The notes under the pieces were generated by a model. The model was not told the DNA's origin and did no database searches. It saw nothing but the letters and a program-made list of their open reading frames with translations. The position numbers and the translations under genes are program-made. From Sulfurimonas sp. (GTDB lineage: Bacteria; Campylobacterota; Campylobacteria; Campylobacterales; Sulfurimonadaceae), in NCBI GenBank assembly GCA_013791885.1, contig VMSZ01000056.1:23995-87994 (forward strand): DNA of 64,000 bases. The letters run 5' to 3'. Every line of letters starts with the position of its first letter. The stretch's first letter is position 1. Of the stretch, positions 48,753 to 58,657 are shown piece by piece.

Positions 48753-49510
48753 TGGTATATTTGGTTGAACATTTCTACTCCATACAAGGTGAAGGCCGCT
48801 ACACAGGTTCTCCTTCACTTTTTTTTCGTTTTGGCGGATGCAATATGAAATGTGAAGGTTTTGGCTGTGAAGAAGTTGCGGCAGACGGAACGAAAGTTCT
48901 TGGCTGCGATACTGTGTACGCTGTAAACAAAGAGCATTTCGCACACTCTTGGATTCCTATAAAAAGCGAAAATGAACTCTTAAATGTTTTAGACTTGTAT
49001 GAATTACCTGAGGGTGTGGATGTCGTTTTAACGGGTGGAGAGCCGCTTATTTATGCCAATGACACGATTTTTGTTGCGTTTTTAGAAGCTTTGGACGAGC
49101 GAGGCCATACAATAACTTTTGAGACAAATGGCTCTTTAGCGGTTGATTTTGAAAAATATGCAATTTACAAAAAATGTATTTTTGCCCTCTCTGTAAAGCT
49201 GAGTAATTCGGGAGAGAATGAGAGTAAACGCATTCGTGGTGACACTATAAACGCCATCGCACTAAACGCAAGAGAAGCTTTTTTTAAATTTTCTATTGAC
49301 GCAGAGTCTATCAATCTTGGGCTTGAAGATGAGATTGAAGAGATTCAAACACATGCACCTAAACTCAAAGTGTATTGTATGCCTCTTGGTGGAAGCAGAC
49401 TTGAGGTTGAAAAAAATACCGAGCCGCTTATAGAGTTTTGCAAAGAAAAAGGGTATAACTTTAGCGACAGACTGCATATAAGAATTTGGGATCAAAACAA
49501 GGGAGTGTAA
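48752..49510 (+). CDS. queE: 7-carboxy-7-deazaguanine synthase
   Basis: EHFYSIQGEGRYTGSPSLFFRFGGCNMKCEGFGC; adjacent to queD. Confidence 0.92.
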   Translation: MVYLVEHFYSIQGEGRYTGSPSLFFRFGGCNMKCEGFGCEEVAADGTKVLGCDTVYAVNKEHFAHSWIPIKSENELLNVLDLYELPEGVDVVLTGGEPLIYANDTIFVAFLEALDERGHTITFETNGSLAVDFEKYAIYKKCIFALSVKLSNSGENESKRIRGDTINAIALNAREAFFKFSIDAESINLGLEDEIEEIQTHAPKLKVYCMPLGGSRLEVEKNTEPLIEFCKEKGYNFSDRLHIRIWDQNKGV

Positions 49511-49511
49511 G

Positions 49512-50093
49512 ATGATAATACGTAAAATGTTCAAATTTGAAAATGCTCATATTGTGCGAGGATGTTCAAGCGTGAAGTGTAGAAGTTCACTGCATGGACA
49601 CTCTTACAAAATCGAGCTCCTTTTTGAATCCAACTTTTTAGATAATGGACAGATGGTCTATGATTTTGGTCTTATGAAACAAAACATGAAAGCCCTTGTG
49701 GAGAGTTTTGACCACGCTGTAGCCATCTGGAGCGGGGACGATAAAGAGTATGTGAGTGATATGAAAAAACACTCTCTTAGATGGGTGGAGTTGCCTGTTT
49801 CTCCTTCTGCTGAGCAGTTTTCACGCGTTATATTCATTATGATAGATAAACTGCTGCGTTTGACTTCAAGTGTTAACGGTGAAAAAGAGGTGAAACTTAA
49901 CAGCGTCATAGTTCACGAAACAGACACAGGGTATGCGCAATGTTTTGAGTCGGATGCCTATTCGTTAAATATGGGTGAGATTAAACTTGATGAAATTATT
50001 TTCTCTGAAGAAGTGCAAAACGACTGGGCAGATAAAGCACTTTGGGAGAAGATAAAACGCAGTGAGAGATTTGTAAATCCAACCTGCGTTTAG
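49512..50093 (+). CDS. queD: 6-carboxy-5,6,7,8-tetrahydropterin synthase
   Basis: FKFENAHIVRGC, SLHGHSYKIEL, YDFGLMKQNMKALVESFDHA. Confidence 0.92.
   Translation: MIIRKMFKFENAHIVRGCSSVKCRSSLHGHSYKIELLFESNFLDNGQMVYDFGLMKQNMKALVESFDHAVAIWSGDDKEYVSDMKKHSLRWVELPVSPSAEQFSRVIFIMIDKLLRLTSSVNGEKEVKLNSVIVHETDTGYAQCFESDAYSLNMGEIKLDEIIFSEEVQNDWADKALWEKIKRSERFVNPTCV
50055..50091. repeat. Inverted pair of AAACGCAG motifs at the convergent queD/moeA ends
   Basis: AAACGCAG (50055-50062), 21-nt spacer, CTGCGTTT (50084-50091). Confidence 0.9.
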
Positions 50094-51307
50094 AGTGTTA
50101 TAAGGCTTCTGATGTGATTGGAAGTAAAACGAAATTTGGTCGGAATAATTTTTACGACTGCGTTTTGTGCCAAATGTGCGCATGATTCATCTATCATAAT
50201 GTAGGCATTTGCGTAGGCTAGAGGCGATATCATCCCCGGAGCGAATTTTTCACATACTTGAAAATGCTCTCCGTCAAAAAAGCCGGGAATGAGTGAACGT
50301 CGTCCTTTTCTCACTTCAAAATCTTCTTTCATCTTTGCGTTTATGCTGCTTAAAAATCTTGACTTGTCTCCACTGAGAGCTAAAATCATACTCTGTCCGA
50401 AAAGCTCAAAGTTGAGTGCCGCTGCAAGAGGATTCCCTGGTAAATTTAAAACAAAAGTATCTTTAATCCGTCCAAAAGTTGTAGGTTTACCCGGCTTAAT
50501 TTCTATCTTTTCAAAATAATTTTGTGCTCCGAGACTCTCAAAAGCCTCTTTGGTAAAATCTGCATCACCGACACTGACACCGCCTGAAGTAATGATCAAG
50601 TCACTATCAAGAGCACTTTTAATATGCTCTTTAATGTCTTCTAGCGTGTCATTTGCCGTACCGATAAAATTCACTTCGCAGCCAAACTCAAGAGCACGAG
50701 AGAGAAGCATAGGCGTGTTTGTATTGTAAAGCTGGTATGATTCAACTTGTTCAAAATGCATCTTCAGCTCATTGCCCGAAGCAAAAAGAGAGACGCGCGG
50801 CTTTTTAAACACTTTGACGTGCGTAATTCCCTGAGACGCCAAAAGTGTAATGGAATAAGCGTTAATTCTCTCGCCTTTTTCAAGAAGTTTTGTCTCTTTT
50901 TTAATATCTTCTCCGCTGAGGCGTATGTGTTTGGAGAGAGTCAGATTTTGCGGTAATAAAACGCCATCTTCGCACGTTTGTGTTTCTTCAACAGGAACGA
51001 TGCACTGAGTTCCAAGAGGTATTTTGGCTCCGGTCATAATCTTGATTGCGTTTTCATGCTGGAGCTCTTCATTAAAATCATCGCCGGCAAAAATTGTGTG
51101 CGTTACCTTTACGCATTTTCCGCCGTCTTCTATTTTTACAGCATAGCCGTCCATGGCTGAGTTGTCATAAGGAGGCAGGTTGTGCGTGGCAATAATATCT
51201 TCGCCTAAAACATAGCCTAGCGTCTCTTCAATCGGTAAAATTTTGAGTGATTTTGTTTGTATATTTGTATAAATAATTTCTAATGCTTCTTCTACTGTTA
51301 CAGCCAT
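50090..51307 (-). CDS. moeA: Molybdopterin molybdotransferase
   Basis: LPPYDNSAMDGYAVK, IMTGAKIPLGTQCIVPVEE, TSGGVSVGDADFTKEA, LPGNPLAA. Confidence 0.96.
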   Translation of the reverse strand: MAVTVEEALEIIYTNIQTKSLKILPIEETLGYVLGEDIIATHNLPPYDNSAMDGYAVKIEDGGKCVKVTHTIFAGDDFNEELQHENAIKIMTGAKIPLGTQCIVPVEETQTCEDGVLLPQNLTLSKHIRLSGEDIKKETKLLEKGERINAYSITLLASQGITHVKVFKKPRVSLFASGNELKMHFEQVESYQLYNTNTPMLLSRALEFGCEVNFIGTANDTLEDIKEHIKSALDSDLIITSGGVSVGDADFTKEAFESLGAQNYFEKIEIKPGKPTTFGRIKDTFVLNLPGNPLAAALNFELFGQSMILALSGDKSRFLSSINAKMKEDFEVRKGRRSLIPGFFDGEHFQVCEKFAPGMISPLAYANAYIMIDESCAHLAQNAVVKIIPTKFRFTSNHIRSLITL

Positions 51308-51352
51308 TGGTCGCCTCTTGTTAAAAAATTATAATTAGTATAAAATTTCACT

Positions 51353-51760
51353 ATGAATGAAATGTATGATATGAGTATTGTAACACATAACTTCGGTGTT
51401 ATTGGAATTTTGATTGTTGTTTTAATAAATCTGGTTTTCTTGTTTAGTGCCACAGATGTAAGGAAATATAAGAGGGCTATGAGTCTTTTTACGCCAATTG
51501 GCTCTCTTGCAATCGGTACGGTTATTTTTACCGGCGTGGTCATGATGGCGGCGAAACATCTTGAGTTTAGTGTTGAAAATATTACTATGATAATTTTTGC
51601 TGTAAGTATTATTTTTCTCGAAGTTTCTCGAGCGAGAACACTCAAAAGATTAAGTGTATTGCAAGAGAATGCATTGGCTGATTTTAAAGTTTTTGCGACA
51701 AGAGTGCTTTTGCTTGAAGTGCTCATTACTCTGCTAATGTCAGCGTGGATGTGGCTATGA
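51353..51760 (+). CDS. Hypothetical 4-TM-like membrane protein
   Basis: Strongly hydrophobic helices; compact with the downstream rsmE. Confidence 0.65.
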   Translation: MNEMYDMSIVTHNFGVIGILIVVLINLVFLFSATDVRKYKRAMSLFTPIGSLAIGTVIFTGVVMMAAKHLEFSVENITMIIFAVSIIFLEVSRARTLKRLSVLQENALADFKVFATRVLLLEVLITLLMSAWMWL

Positions 51761-52428
51761 TTTATATTTTTGATGAAGATGCTTCAAAAGAGTTCCTCAG
51801 TATTCGCGGTGAAACGCATAAATATCTTGTAAAAGTCCGCCGTCATAAAGTGGGAGATGTGATTAACTTTAGAAATAAAGAAGATTTACAGATGCTCTAC
51901 ACTTATGAAATTACGGAACTTGACGGAAGAAGTTTGGAGTTAAAACTTGTTTCATCTGCGTTTGAAGAAGTGAAAAGTACAAAAGCGCTTCACATAGGCT
52001 GGTGCGTTATTGACATGAAGTCAATAGAAAAAGTATTGCCTTCACTCAGTGAAATAGGCGTGAGTAAAATTTCTTTTATCTCCTGTGAACGCAGCCAGAA
52101 TAATTTTAAACTCGATTTCAACCGCTTTGAAAGAATTTTAGAAGCTTCTATGCAGCAGTCAGGGCGTAGTACATTTATTGAATTTGAAACATATAAAAAC
52201 GTCAAAGAGTTTATCAAGGCCTACCCGCAGACGAAAGTTTTTGACTTTTGTGAAAATGTTTTAAAAGATGGTTCGAATATAGAAACCGTACTTATAGGCT
52301 GCGAAGGCGGTTTTTCCAAAGAAGAGAGAACAATTTTAAGTACTCAAGATAACTTTAGACTAAACACTCCAATGGTTTTGCGCTCCGAGAGTGCAGTATT
52401 GGCAGTTGCCAGTAAAGTGTTACTTTAA
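51757..52428 (+). CDS. rsmE: 16S rRNA (uracil1498-N3)-methyltransferase
   Basis: SLSEIGVSKISFISCERSQ, IGCEGGFSKEE, LNTPMVLRSESAVLAVASK. Confidence 0.92.
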   Translation: MIYIFDEDASKEFLSIRGETHKYLVKVRRHKVGDVINFRNKEDLQMLYTYEITELDGRSLELKLVSSAFEEVKSTKALHIGWCVIDMKSIEKVLPSLSEIGVSKISFISCERSQNNFKLDFNRFERILEASMQQSGRSTFIEFETYKNVKEFIKAYPQTKVFDFCENVLKDGSNIETVLIGCEGGFSKEERTILSTQDNFRLNTPMVLRSESAVLAVASKVLL

Positions 52429-52467
52429 TTAGAACGACAATTGAGCTAAGCCCAATTGTCTACGCTA

Positions 52468-52507
52468 GCCGCTTAGGCACTGAAGCTTGCCTCATTCGAG
52501 GCAGAGA
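52468..52507 (+). repeat. TGAAGCTTG-stem-CAGAGA family element (copy 2), two hairpins
   Basis: GCCgcttaGGC-ACTGAAGCT-TGCCTC attc GAGGCA-GAGA; preceded by hairpin GACAATTG...CAATTGTC (52436-52460). Confidence 0.75.
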
Positions 52508-52621
52508 CTTTGTTGTAAATTAAAAATTATTTAGATATAATTGCGTTTCAAAAATCCGCCCCCATACGGATTCAAAAAATATATAGATATTCGCAAATTA
52601 CCGAGTATCAAAAGGCAAATT

Positions 52622-52825
52622 ATGAAAAAGAATCTTCACCCAGAATTAGTTACTTGTACAGTTTCATGTGCATGTGGAAACACGTTTGAGACACAAGGTA
52701 AAAACAGCGAATTACGTATTGACATCTGTAATGAATGTCACCCGTTTTTTACAGGTTCTGAGAGAATGGTAGATACGGCTGGCCGTATCGAGAAATTTAA
52801 CGCACGTTACGCTAAAAAAGCATAA
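52622..52825 (+). CDS. rpmE: 50S ribosomal protein L31
   Basis: [26 protein letters not shown]...[12 protein letters not shown]; zinc-type cysteines. The ORF track extends 27 codons upstream. Confidence 0.96.
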   Translation: MKKNLHPELVTCTVSCACGNTFETQGKNSELRIDICNECHPFFTGSERMVDTAGRIEKFNARYAKKA

Positions 52826-52826
52826 T

Positions 52827-53642
52827 TTGCTCCTTCTCGTTCCAACTCCGATTGGAAACATCGGTGATTTATCTTTAAGAGCAATAGATGCTTTTAAAGA
52901 AGCCGACATACTTCTTTGTGAAGACACCCGCGTTACAAAAAAACTCATTCACATCATCAAAGAACGTTACTCCATCGAATTTAAAGAAAATCAAGAGTTT
53001 ATCTCTTTGCATTCCCATAACGAACAAGCTTTTGTTGAAAAATTAGAACCCTCTTTTTTTGAGCAAAATGTTGTTTATGCAAGTGATGCCGGGATGCCCG
53101 GCATTAGTGACCCCGGACAGATTTTGGTACGTTTTTGCATTGACAATAAAATCAAGTATGACATATTGCCTGGAGCAAACGCAGTGCTTACCGCGTTTGT
53201 CGCAAGCGGATTTGTGCAGACAAAAATGCTGTTTTTAGGCTTTTTAGATCACAAGGGAACTTCTAGAAGTCATGGTCTTCAAGAAGCAATGTACAACGGC
53301 TACACAACTATTTTATACGAATCTCCGCACAGACTTGACAAGCTTCTTTTAGAAATTGATAAAGAAGACCCGACAAGAAGAATCTTTTTAGCTAAAGAAC
53401 TCACAAAAAAATATCAAAACTATTTTCATGGAACTGCGAAAGAAATATTTGATACTTTAAATGAAAATTATAAGGGTGAATGGGTTGTTGCTATTGAAGC
53501 TGCAGAGTCTCAAAACGAAAGTGCAGTGACACAAAATGACATCTTAGAGTTAGATTTGCCAAAAAAAGTACAGGCCAAACTCATTAGTAAAATAACCGGC
53601 GAAAATATAAAAGCATGTTACAACAGGCTCTTAAATCTTTAA
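52827..53642 (+). CDS. rsmI: 16S rRNA (cytidine1402-2'-O)-methyltransferase, TTG start
   Basis: LLLVPTPIGNIGDLSLRAI, LCEDTRVTKKLI, YASDAGMPGISDPG. Confidence 0.96.
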   Translation: MLLLVPTPIGNIGDLSLRAIDAFKEADILLCEDTRVTKKLIHIIKERYSIEFKENQEFISLHSHNEQAFVEKLEPSFFEQNVVYASDAGMPGISDPGQILVRFCIDNKIKYDILPGANAVLTAFVASGFVQTKMLFLGFLDHKGTSRSHGLQEAMYNGYTTILYESPHRLDKLLLEIDKEDPTRRIFLAKELTKKYQNYFHGTAKEIFDTLNENYKGEWVVAIEAAESQNESAVTQNDILELDLPKKVQAKLISKITGENIKACYNRLLNL

Positions 53643-53707
53643 GGACTTTTCCAAAATCTTTCCCATAACCTTACTCTAACGTAATTTTTTTTAGATAAAA
53701 TACATTT

Positions 53708-54388
53708 ATGTTAATTTATGCAAAACAACCAATATATTATGTAATAGAGAATTACCCAAACAAAATTAAAACCTTGTATCTCGCTAAAGAGTTAGAGAAA
53801 AAAGAGTACTCGCGTTTAATGAAGATGGGTTTTGAAATAAAGAGGATTCCCGCTGAGGCCGCTTCAAAAATGTGTAAAAACGCAAACCATCAAGGCTTTT
53901 TAGCTGAGGTCGATGACTACGAATTACACTCTTTTAAATCATTTTTAAATAAAGATTTTGTACTAGTTTTATCAAACATAACTGATGTTGGAAACATCGG
54001 AGCAATTGTTCGAAGTGCGTATGCGCTTGGAGTAGAAGCTATTGTTGTTTGCGGTCTTAAAAATCTTGCAATAGAACCAATTCTAAGAACAAGTACGGGG
54101 GCGCTTTTTGATATGCCTTTAGCACTTGAACACAATATTCATGATGTGCTCAACGACTTAAAAATGTCTGGTCTGATACTTTATGGAGCCGATATGAGCG
54201 GTGAAGATATTCGTGATGCCAGAATATATGAAAGAAGAGCTTTAGTTCTAGGCGGCGAAGGAGAAGGTCTGACTCCAAGAGTTCTTTCAAAGCTTGATAA
54301 GGTTGTCAGTATAAAGATGTCGCATAATTTCGATTCACTTAACGTGAGTGTTGCCGGAGCGATATTAATGGATAGGATGCGAGTATGA
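53708..54388 (+). CDS. SpoU/TrmH-family RNA 2'-O-methyltransferase (RlmB-like)
   Basis: NITDVGNIGAIVRSAYALGVEAIVV, LVLGGEGEGLTPRVL, SLNVSVAGAILMDRM. Confidence 0.92.
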   Translation: MLIYAKQPIYYVIENYPNKIKTLYLAKELEKKEYSRLMKMGFEIKRIPAEAASKMCKNANHQGFLAEVDDYELHSFKSFLNKDFVLVLSNITDVGNIGAIVRSAYALGVEAIVVCGLKNLAIEPILRTSTGALFDMPLALEHNIHDVLNDLKMSGLILYGADMSGEDIRDARIYERRALVLGGEGEGLTPRVLSKLDKVVSIKMSHNFDSLNVSVAGAILMDRMRV

Positions 54389-55212
54389 GTGAAAATTTTA
54401 CAAAATTAAAAGAGATCGGTTTAGCAGAAATCTCTGAGCAGACGCATATTTCCAAGCAACATATAGAAGCACTTATTCAAGAAAATTTTAAGGCCTTGAA
54501 AAAAGTGCAGTTTTTAGGGTTTTTATCGATTCTTGAAAGAGATTATCAACTTGATTTGAGTGAGTTAAAAGAGCGCGGCCTTAAATTTTACAGTGATGCT
54601 GAGTCAGTGAAACCGGCAAGCGTTTTTGTGGAAAAAAGATCTAAAAAAAGCTCTAAGGGCATTTATGTACTAATAGCATTAATTATTTTTATTTTGGCTA
54701 TATATTACAGCCTCGGCTCAGATAAAACTGATATTGAAGTAAATGCGACGCAAGTTCAAAGTGTGACGCAAGAAATAGAAGTCTTGGTTGAAGACAATAT
54801 TTCAGAGAAAAACAGCTCTGCGTTTGAGAATAATACAAGCTCTGAATTCACGCAAGAGACAGATGTAAACGCAACATCTGAAACTATTCAAGCAGAGCTT
54901 GATTTGTCAGCTCAAGAGATGAAAAGCATGACAAATTCTTTGAAAATTATTGCTAATAGTAAACTTTGGTTTGGTTACATCGAACTTGGCACAGAGAACA
55001 AGACTCAAAAAGTATTTTCCGGAGATCTTGATTTAGATGCAAGTAAAAACTTACTCCTTCTTTTTGGACATAATAATGTAGAAGTTGAATTGAATGGAGA
55101 AAAACAAGAATTTGAAAAAAATAAAAATTTGCAGTTCTTATATAAAGATGGGAAACTCACTCAAATTAGCTTAGATGAGTTTAAAAAACTTAATAAGGGC
55201 AACAAATGGTAA
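54385..55212 (+). CDS. RodZ-like membrane protein (cytoplasmic HTH-like region, one TM, periplasmic domain)
   Basis: ISEQTHISKQHIEALIQENFKALKKVQFLGFLSILERDYQLDLSEL then TM GIYVLIALIIFILAIYYSLG. Confidence 0.55.
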   Translation: MSENFTKLKEIGLAEISEQTHISKQHIEALIQENFKALKKVQFLGFLSILERDYQLDLSELKERGLKFYSDAESVKPASVFVEKRSKKSSKGIYVLIALIIFILAIYYSLGSDKTDIEVNATQVQSVTQEIEVLVEDNISEKNSSAFENNTSSEFTQETDVNATSETIQAELDLSAQEMKSMTNSLKIIANSKLWFGYIELGTENKTQKVFSGDLDLDASKNLLLLFGHNNVEVELNGEKQEFEKNKNLQFLYKDGKLTQISLDEFKKLNKGNKW

Positions 55213-56036
55213 AACTTTTTCTATCTTTATTTTTTCTGTGTTCACTCTCTTTCGCAGGAGAACAGAATTATGATTTGGACGATAAGATACAATCTTTAAT
55301 GGATTCAGGAAGTTATGAAAAAAACAGGGATTACATTAAAATTTTATTTTCTCCAAAATCTTCTTTTTATAATAAAGATAGAGTAAATGTTTTGAAAGTC
55401 GTACAGACTTTAGAAGAAAACGGTCTGTTAAATCTCCATTTTAAATCTCCAAGAGAGTTGCATTTAAACTTTCAAACAAGCGGATCGCCTCTATTTTTTG
55501 TAAAAATGATCAGTGATTCTCTCCGCGATATAGGCTATTACCGTTATGTGACAGAAGCTTCTAATCTTGATGAATCAGAGTTTACTTGGAGTATTGCACT
55601 TACTTCTGAATATGCTGCTAATCCAATGCTTCTTCAAAGAGAGCTGGATAAAAAAGGGTGCAAAATAATTGACGTTGTAAAACGCTCTTCAACAGATTGG
55701 ACATATGTTATAGATATGAGTGAAGGTTTTTTAAATATAGACGCCCTCAGTAGCAATGAAAATGTTATTTTAAAACGCTCTTTATATTCCCACTGGCTTA
55801 ATGTCTCAAAGGTACAACATATTACCATCAAAAGTTCATCACGAAATGATTGGTATCCTTATATTGTTTTTTATGACAAATCACTTCATCTTTTAGAATT
55901 AGTAAAAAAAGACGCCATACAGTCACAAATAACGCTTGAAGTTCCAAAATATGCAAAGTATATGAAAGTTTCAGATATGTATAGTTTAAAAAATATTAAA
56001 GATGACCTTTCTGTAGAACCGACAGGCAGTAGGTGA
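55206..56036 (+). CDS. Secreted/periplasmic hypothetical protein
   Basis: Signal peptide [19 protein letters not shown]; overlaps the upstream gene. Confidence 0.7.
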   Translation: MVKLFLSLFFLCSLSFAGEQNYDLDDKIQSLMDSGSYEKNRDYIKILFSPKSSFYNKDRVNVLKVVQTLEENGLLNLHFKSPRELHLNFQTSGSPLFFVKMISDSLRDIGYYRYVTEASNLDESEFTWSIALTSEYAANPMLLQRELDKKGCKIIDVVKRSSTDWTYVIDMSEGFLNIDALSSNENVILKRSLYSHWLNVSKVQHITIKSSSRNDWYPYIVFYDKSLHLLELVKKDAIQSQITLEVPKYAKYMKVSDMYSLKNIKDDLSVEPTGSR

Positions 56037-56129
56037 AAATAAAATTTACTATTCAATTGTAGATTTTTTTTGCTAAAATACCGCTAATAATTTTAGGGCT
56101 TTTAAAAAGGCCCATGAGCAGGAAAATAA

Positions 56130-57362
56130 ATGTTTGATGAAATACATTTTGATAGAATGAGTAGACTTCCTAAGTACGTTTTCGCAGAGGTTAACGACCT
56201 TAAAATGGCAGAACGTCGCGCGGGCGAAGATGTTATAGATTTTTCTATGGGAAATCCAGATGGCGATACGCCGGAACATATACGTGAAAAACTTATAGAA
56301 TCAGCCCAAAAAACAAAAACACATGGTTATTCTACATCAAAAGGTATTCCTAAACTTCTTATGGCAATCGCAGATTGGTATAAACGCCGTTACGGGGTTG
56401 ATTTAGACCCTATGACAGAATGTGTCGCAACTATGGGCTCAAAAGAAGGGTATGCTCACTTGGCGTATGCTATTACAAATCCTGGTGATACAACAGTTGT
56501 GCCTGACCCTACGTATCCTATTCACTCGTATGCTTTCATTTTAGCCGGTGGAAATGTTGTGAAATTCGGTTTAGAATTTGATGAAGATTACAAAGTGGAC
56601 GAACCGAAATTTTTTGAAAACTTAGAGAGGGTTTTTAAAGAGACTTCACCAAGACCAAAATATGTTCTCGTAAACTTTCCACATAACCCATCAACTGCAA
56701 CGGTAACGCAAGACTTTTATGTCAAACTTGTAGCTATGGCTAAAAAAGAACGTTTTTATATTATCTCAGACATTGCATATGGAGACATCACTTTTGGCGG
56801 CTATGTAACACCTTCAATTATGAGTGTTCCAGGTGCGAAAGATGTGGCTGTTGAGAGTTTTACCCTTTCAAAAAGTTACAACATGGCCGGATGGCGTGTC
56901 GGTTTCTTTGTAGGAAACAAAAAACTTATCGGTGCACTTCAAAAAATTAAGTCTTGGTTGGATTACGGTATGTTTACTCCTATCCAAGTTGCTGCTACAA
57001 TCGCACTTAACGGCGATCAGCAATGCGTAAAAGATATTGTAGATAAATATGACCACCGTCAGGATATTTTAGTAGATGCGTTTAACCGTATTGGCTGGCC
57101 GGTAAGAAAAAATCAGGCGAGTATGTTTGTCTGGGCAAAAATTCCTAAGTGTGCAGAACATTTGGGCTCTTTAGAATTTTCAAAAAAACTTTTACGTGAG
57201 GCTCACGTTGCTGTTGCTCCTGGTATTGGTTTTGGTGAGTACGGCGAAGGGTATGTTCGTATAGCACTGATTGAAAATGACAATAGAATCCGTCAAGCGG
57301 CAAGAAATATAAAAGACTTTTTAAAACAGTTTAACTGTCAAGAGGGCAGTACTAGTAACTAA
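56130..57362 (+). CDS. Class I/II PLP aminotransferase (AlaA/LL-diaminopimelate aminotransferase-like)
   Basis: IDFSMGNPDGDTPEHI, VPDPTYPIHSYAF, FTLSKSYNMAGWRVGF. Confidence 0.9.
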   Translation: MFDEIHFDRMSRLPKYVFAEVNDLKMAERRAGEDVIDFSMGNPDGDTPEHIREKLIESAQKTKTHGYSTSKGIPKLLMAIADWYKRRYGVDLDPMTECVATMGSKEGYAHLAYAITNPGDTTVVPDPTYPIHSYAFILAGGNVVKFGLEFDEDYKVDEPKFFENLERVFKETSPRPKYVLVNFPHNPSTATVTQDFYVKLVAMAKKERFYIISDIAYGDITFGGYVTPSIMSVPGAKDVAVESFTLSKSYNMAGWRVGFFVGNKKLIGALQKIKSWLDYGMFTPIQVAATIALNGDQQCVKDIVDKYDHRQDILVDAFNRIGWPVRKNQASMFVWAKIPKCAEHLGSLEFSKKLLREAHVAVAPGIGFGEYGEGYVRIALIENDNRIRQAARNIKDFLKQFNCQEGSTSN

Positions 57363-57389
57363 AAGTTAGTAAGATAGTAAAGGACAGAA

Positions 57390-58649
57390 ATGATCAAAGT
57401 AGGAATTATAGGCGTTGGTACGGTTGGAACAAGTGTCGCACAAATTTTAAAAGACAATGCTGATGTAATTTCTGCCCGTGCGGGTGTTGCAATTGAAGTT
57501 AAGAGCGGTGTAGTAAAGAACCTTAATAAAGTAAGAGATTTAGACATTCACCTGAGTGACAATGTAGATGATGTCCTTGATGATGAAGAGATTGACATTG
57601 TTGTAGAACTCATGGGCGGTGTAGATGATGCTTTTGAAGTTGTAAAAAAAGCATTGCTTAAAGGCAAAGCAGTAGTAACTGCGAACAAGGCATTGCTAGC
57701 CTATCACCGTTACGAGCTTCAAGACCTTGCAAAAGATATTGCTTTTGAATACGAGGCGAGTGTAGCCGGCGGTATTCCGATTATAAACGCACTTCGTGAC
57801 GGTCTTTCCGCAAACCATATAGAATCAATTATGGGTATTATGAACGGTACTTGTAACTATATGCTTACAAAGATGACAAACGAGGGTGTTGCTTACAGAG
57901 ATATTCTCAAAGAAGCGCAAAGACTCGGTTATGCAGAATCAGATCCTACTTTTGATGTGGGTGGATATGACGCTGCACACAAGCTCCTTATTCTTGCAAG
58001 TATTGCTTATGGGATTGATGCAAAACCTGAGGATATACTTATTGAAGGGATTCAAGACATCACGCAAGAAGATATTGCGTTTGCTAAAGAGTTTGGTTAT
58101 GCAATCAAACTTTTGGGAATTGCAAAAAAAGACGGCAACGATGTAGAGCTTCGCGTTCATGCAGCGCTTATACGCAAAGAGAAAATGATTGCTAAAATAG
58201 ACGGTGTTATGAACGGTATTTCAGTAGTCGGTGACAAAGTCGGTGAAACACTTTATTATGGTCCTGGAGCCGGTGGAGATGCGACTGCGAGCGCTGTTGT
58301 TGCCAACATCATAGACATAGCGAGAGCTGGAAAAAAAGCGCCGATGCTTGGATTTGATAAACCTTTGGAGGGTGAATTAAAACTCAAGGCTACAGATGAT
58401 ATTAATTCAAAATATTACCTGCGAATCAATGTTTCAGACCGTACTGGCGTTTTGGCAAAAATCACGAAAATTTTTGAAAACCATAATATTTCCGTAGAAA
58501 CTATGCTGCAGCGTCCATCTTCTGAGTCTTCGGCAAATTTGCTTATCTCTACACATATAGCTCTGGAGAAAGATATCCAAGATATGATTAAAGAACTTAA
58601 TTCATTGGATTTCATAAAAGCCGATACGGTAATGATTAGGATAGTCTAA
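57390..58649 (+). CDS. hom: Homoserine dehydrogenase with C-terminal ACT domain
   Basis: VGIIGVGTVGTSVAQIL, TANKALLAYH, GIMNGTCNYMLTKM, YLRINVSDRTGVLAKITKIF. Confidence 0.96.
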   Translation: MIKVGIIGVGTVGTSVAQILKDNADVISARAGVAIEVKSGVVKNLNKVRDLDIHLSDNVDDVLDDEEIDIVVELMGGVDDAFEVVKKALLKGKAVVTANKALLAYHRYELQDLAKDIAFEYEASVAGGIPIINALRDGLSANHIESIMGIMNGTCNYMLTKMTNEGVAYRDILKEAQRLGYAESDPTFDVGGYDAAHKLLILASIAYGIDAKPEDILIEGIQDITQEDIAFAKEFGYAIKLLGIAKKDGNDVELRVHAALIRKEKMIAKIDGVMNGISVVGDKVGETLYYGPGAGGDATASAVVANIIDIARAGKKAPMLGFDKPLEGELKLKATDDINSKYYLRINVSDRTGVLAKITKIFENHNISVETMLQRPSSESSANLLISTHIALEKDIQDMIKELNSLDFIKADTVMIRIV

Positions 58650-58657
58650 GGCTCACT

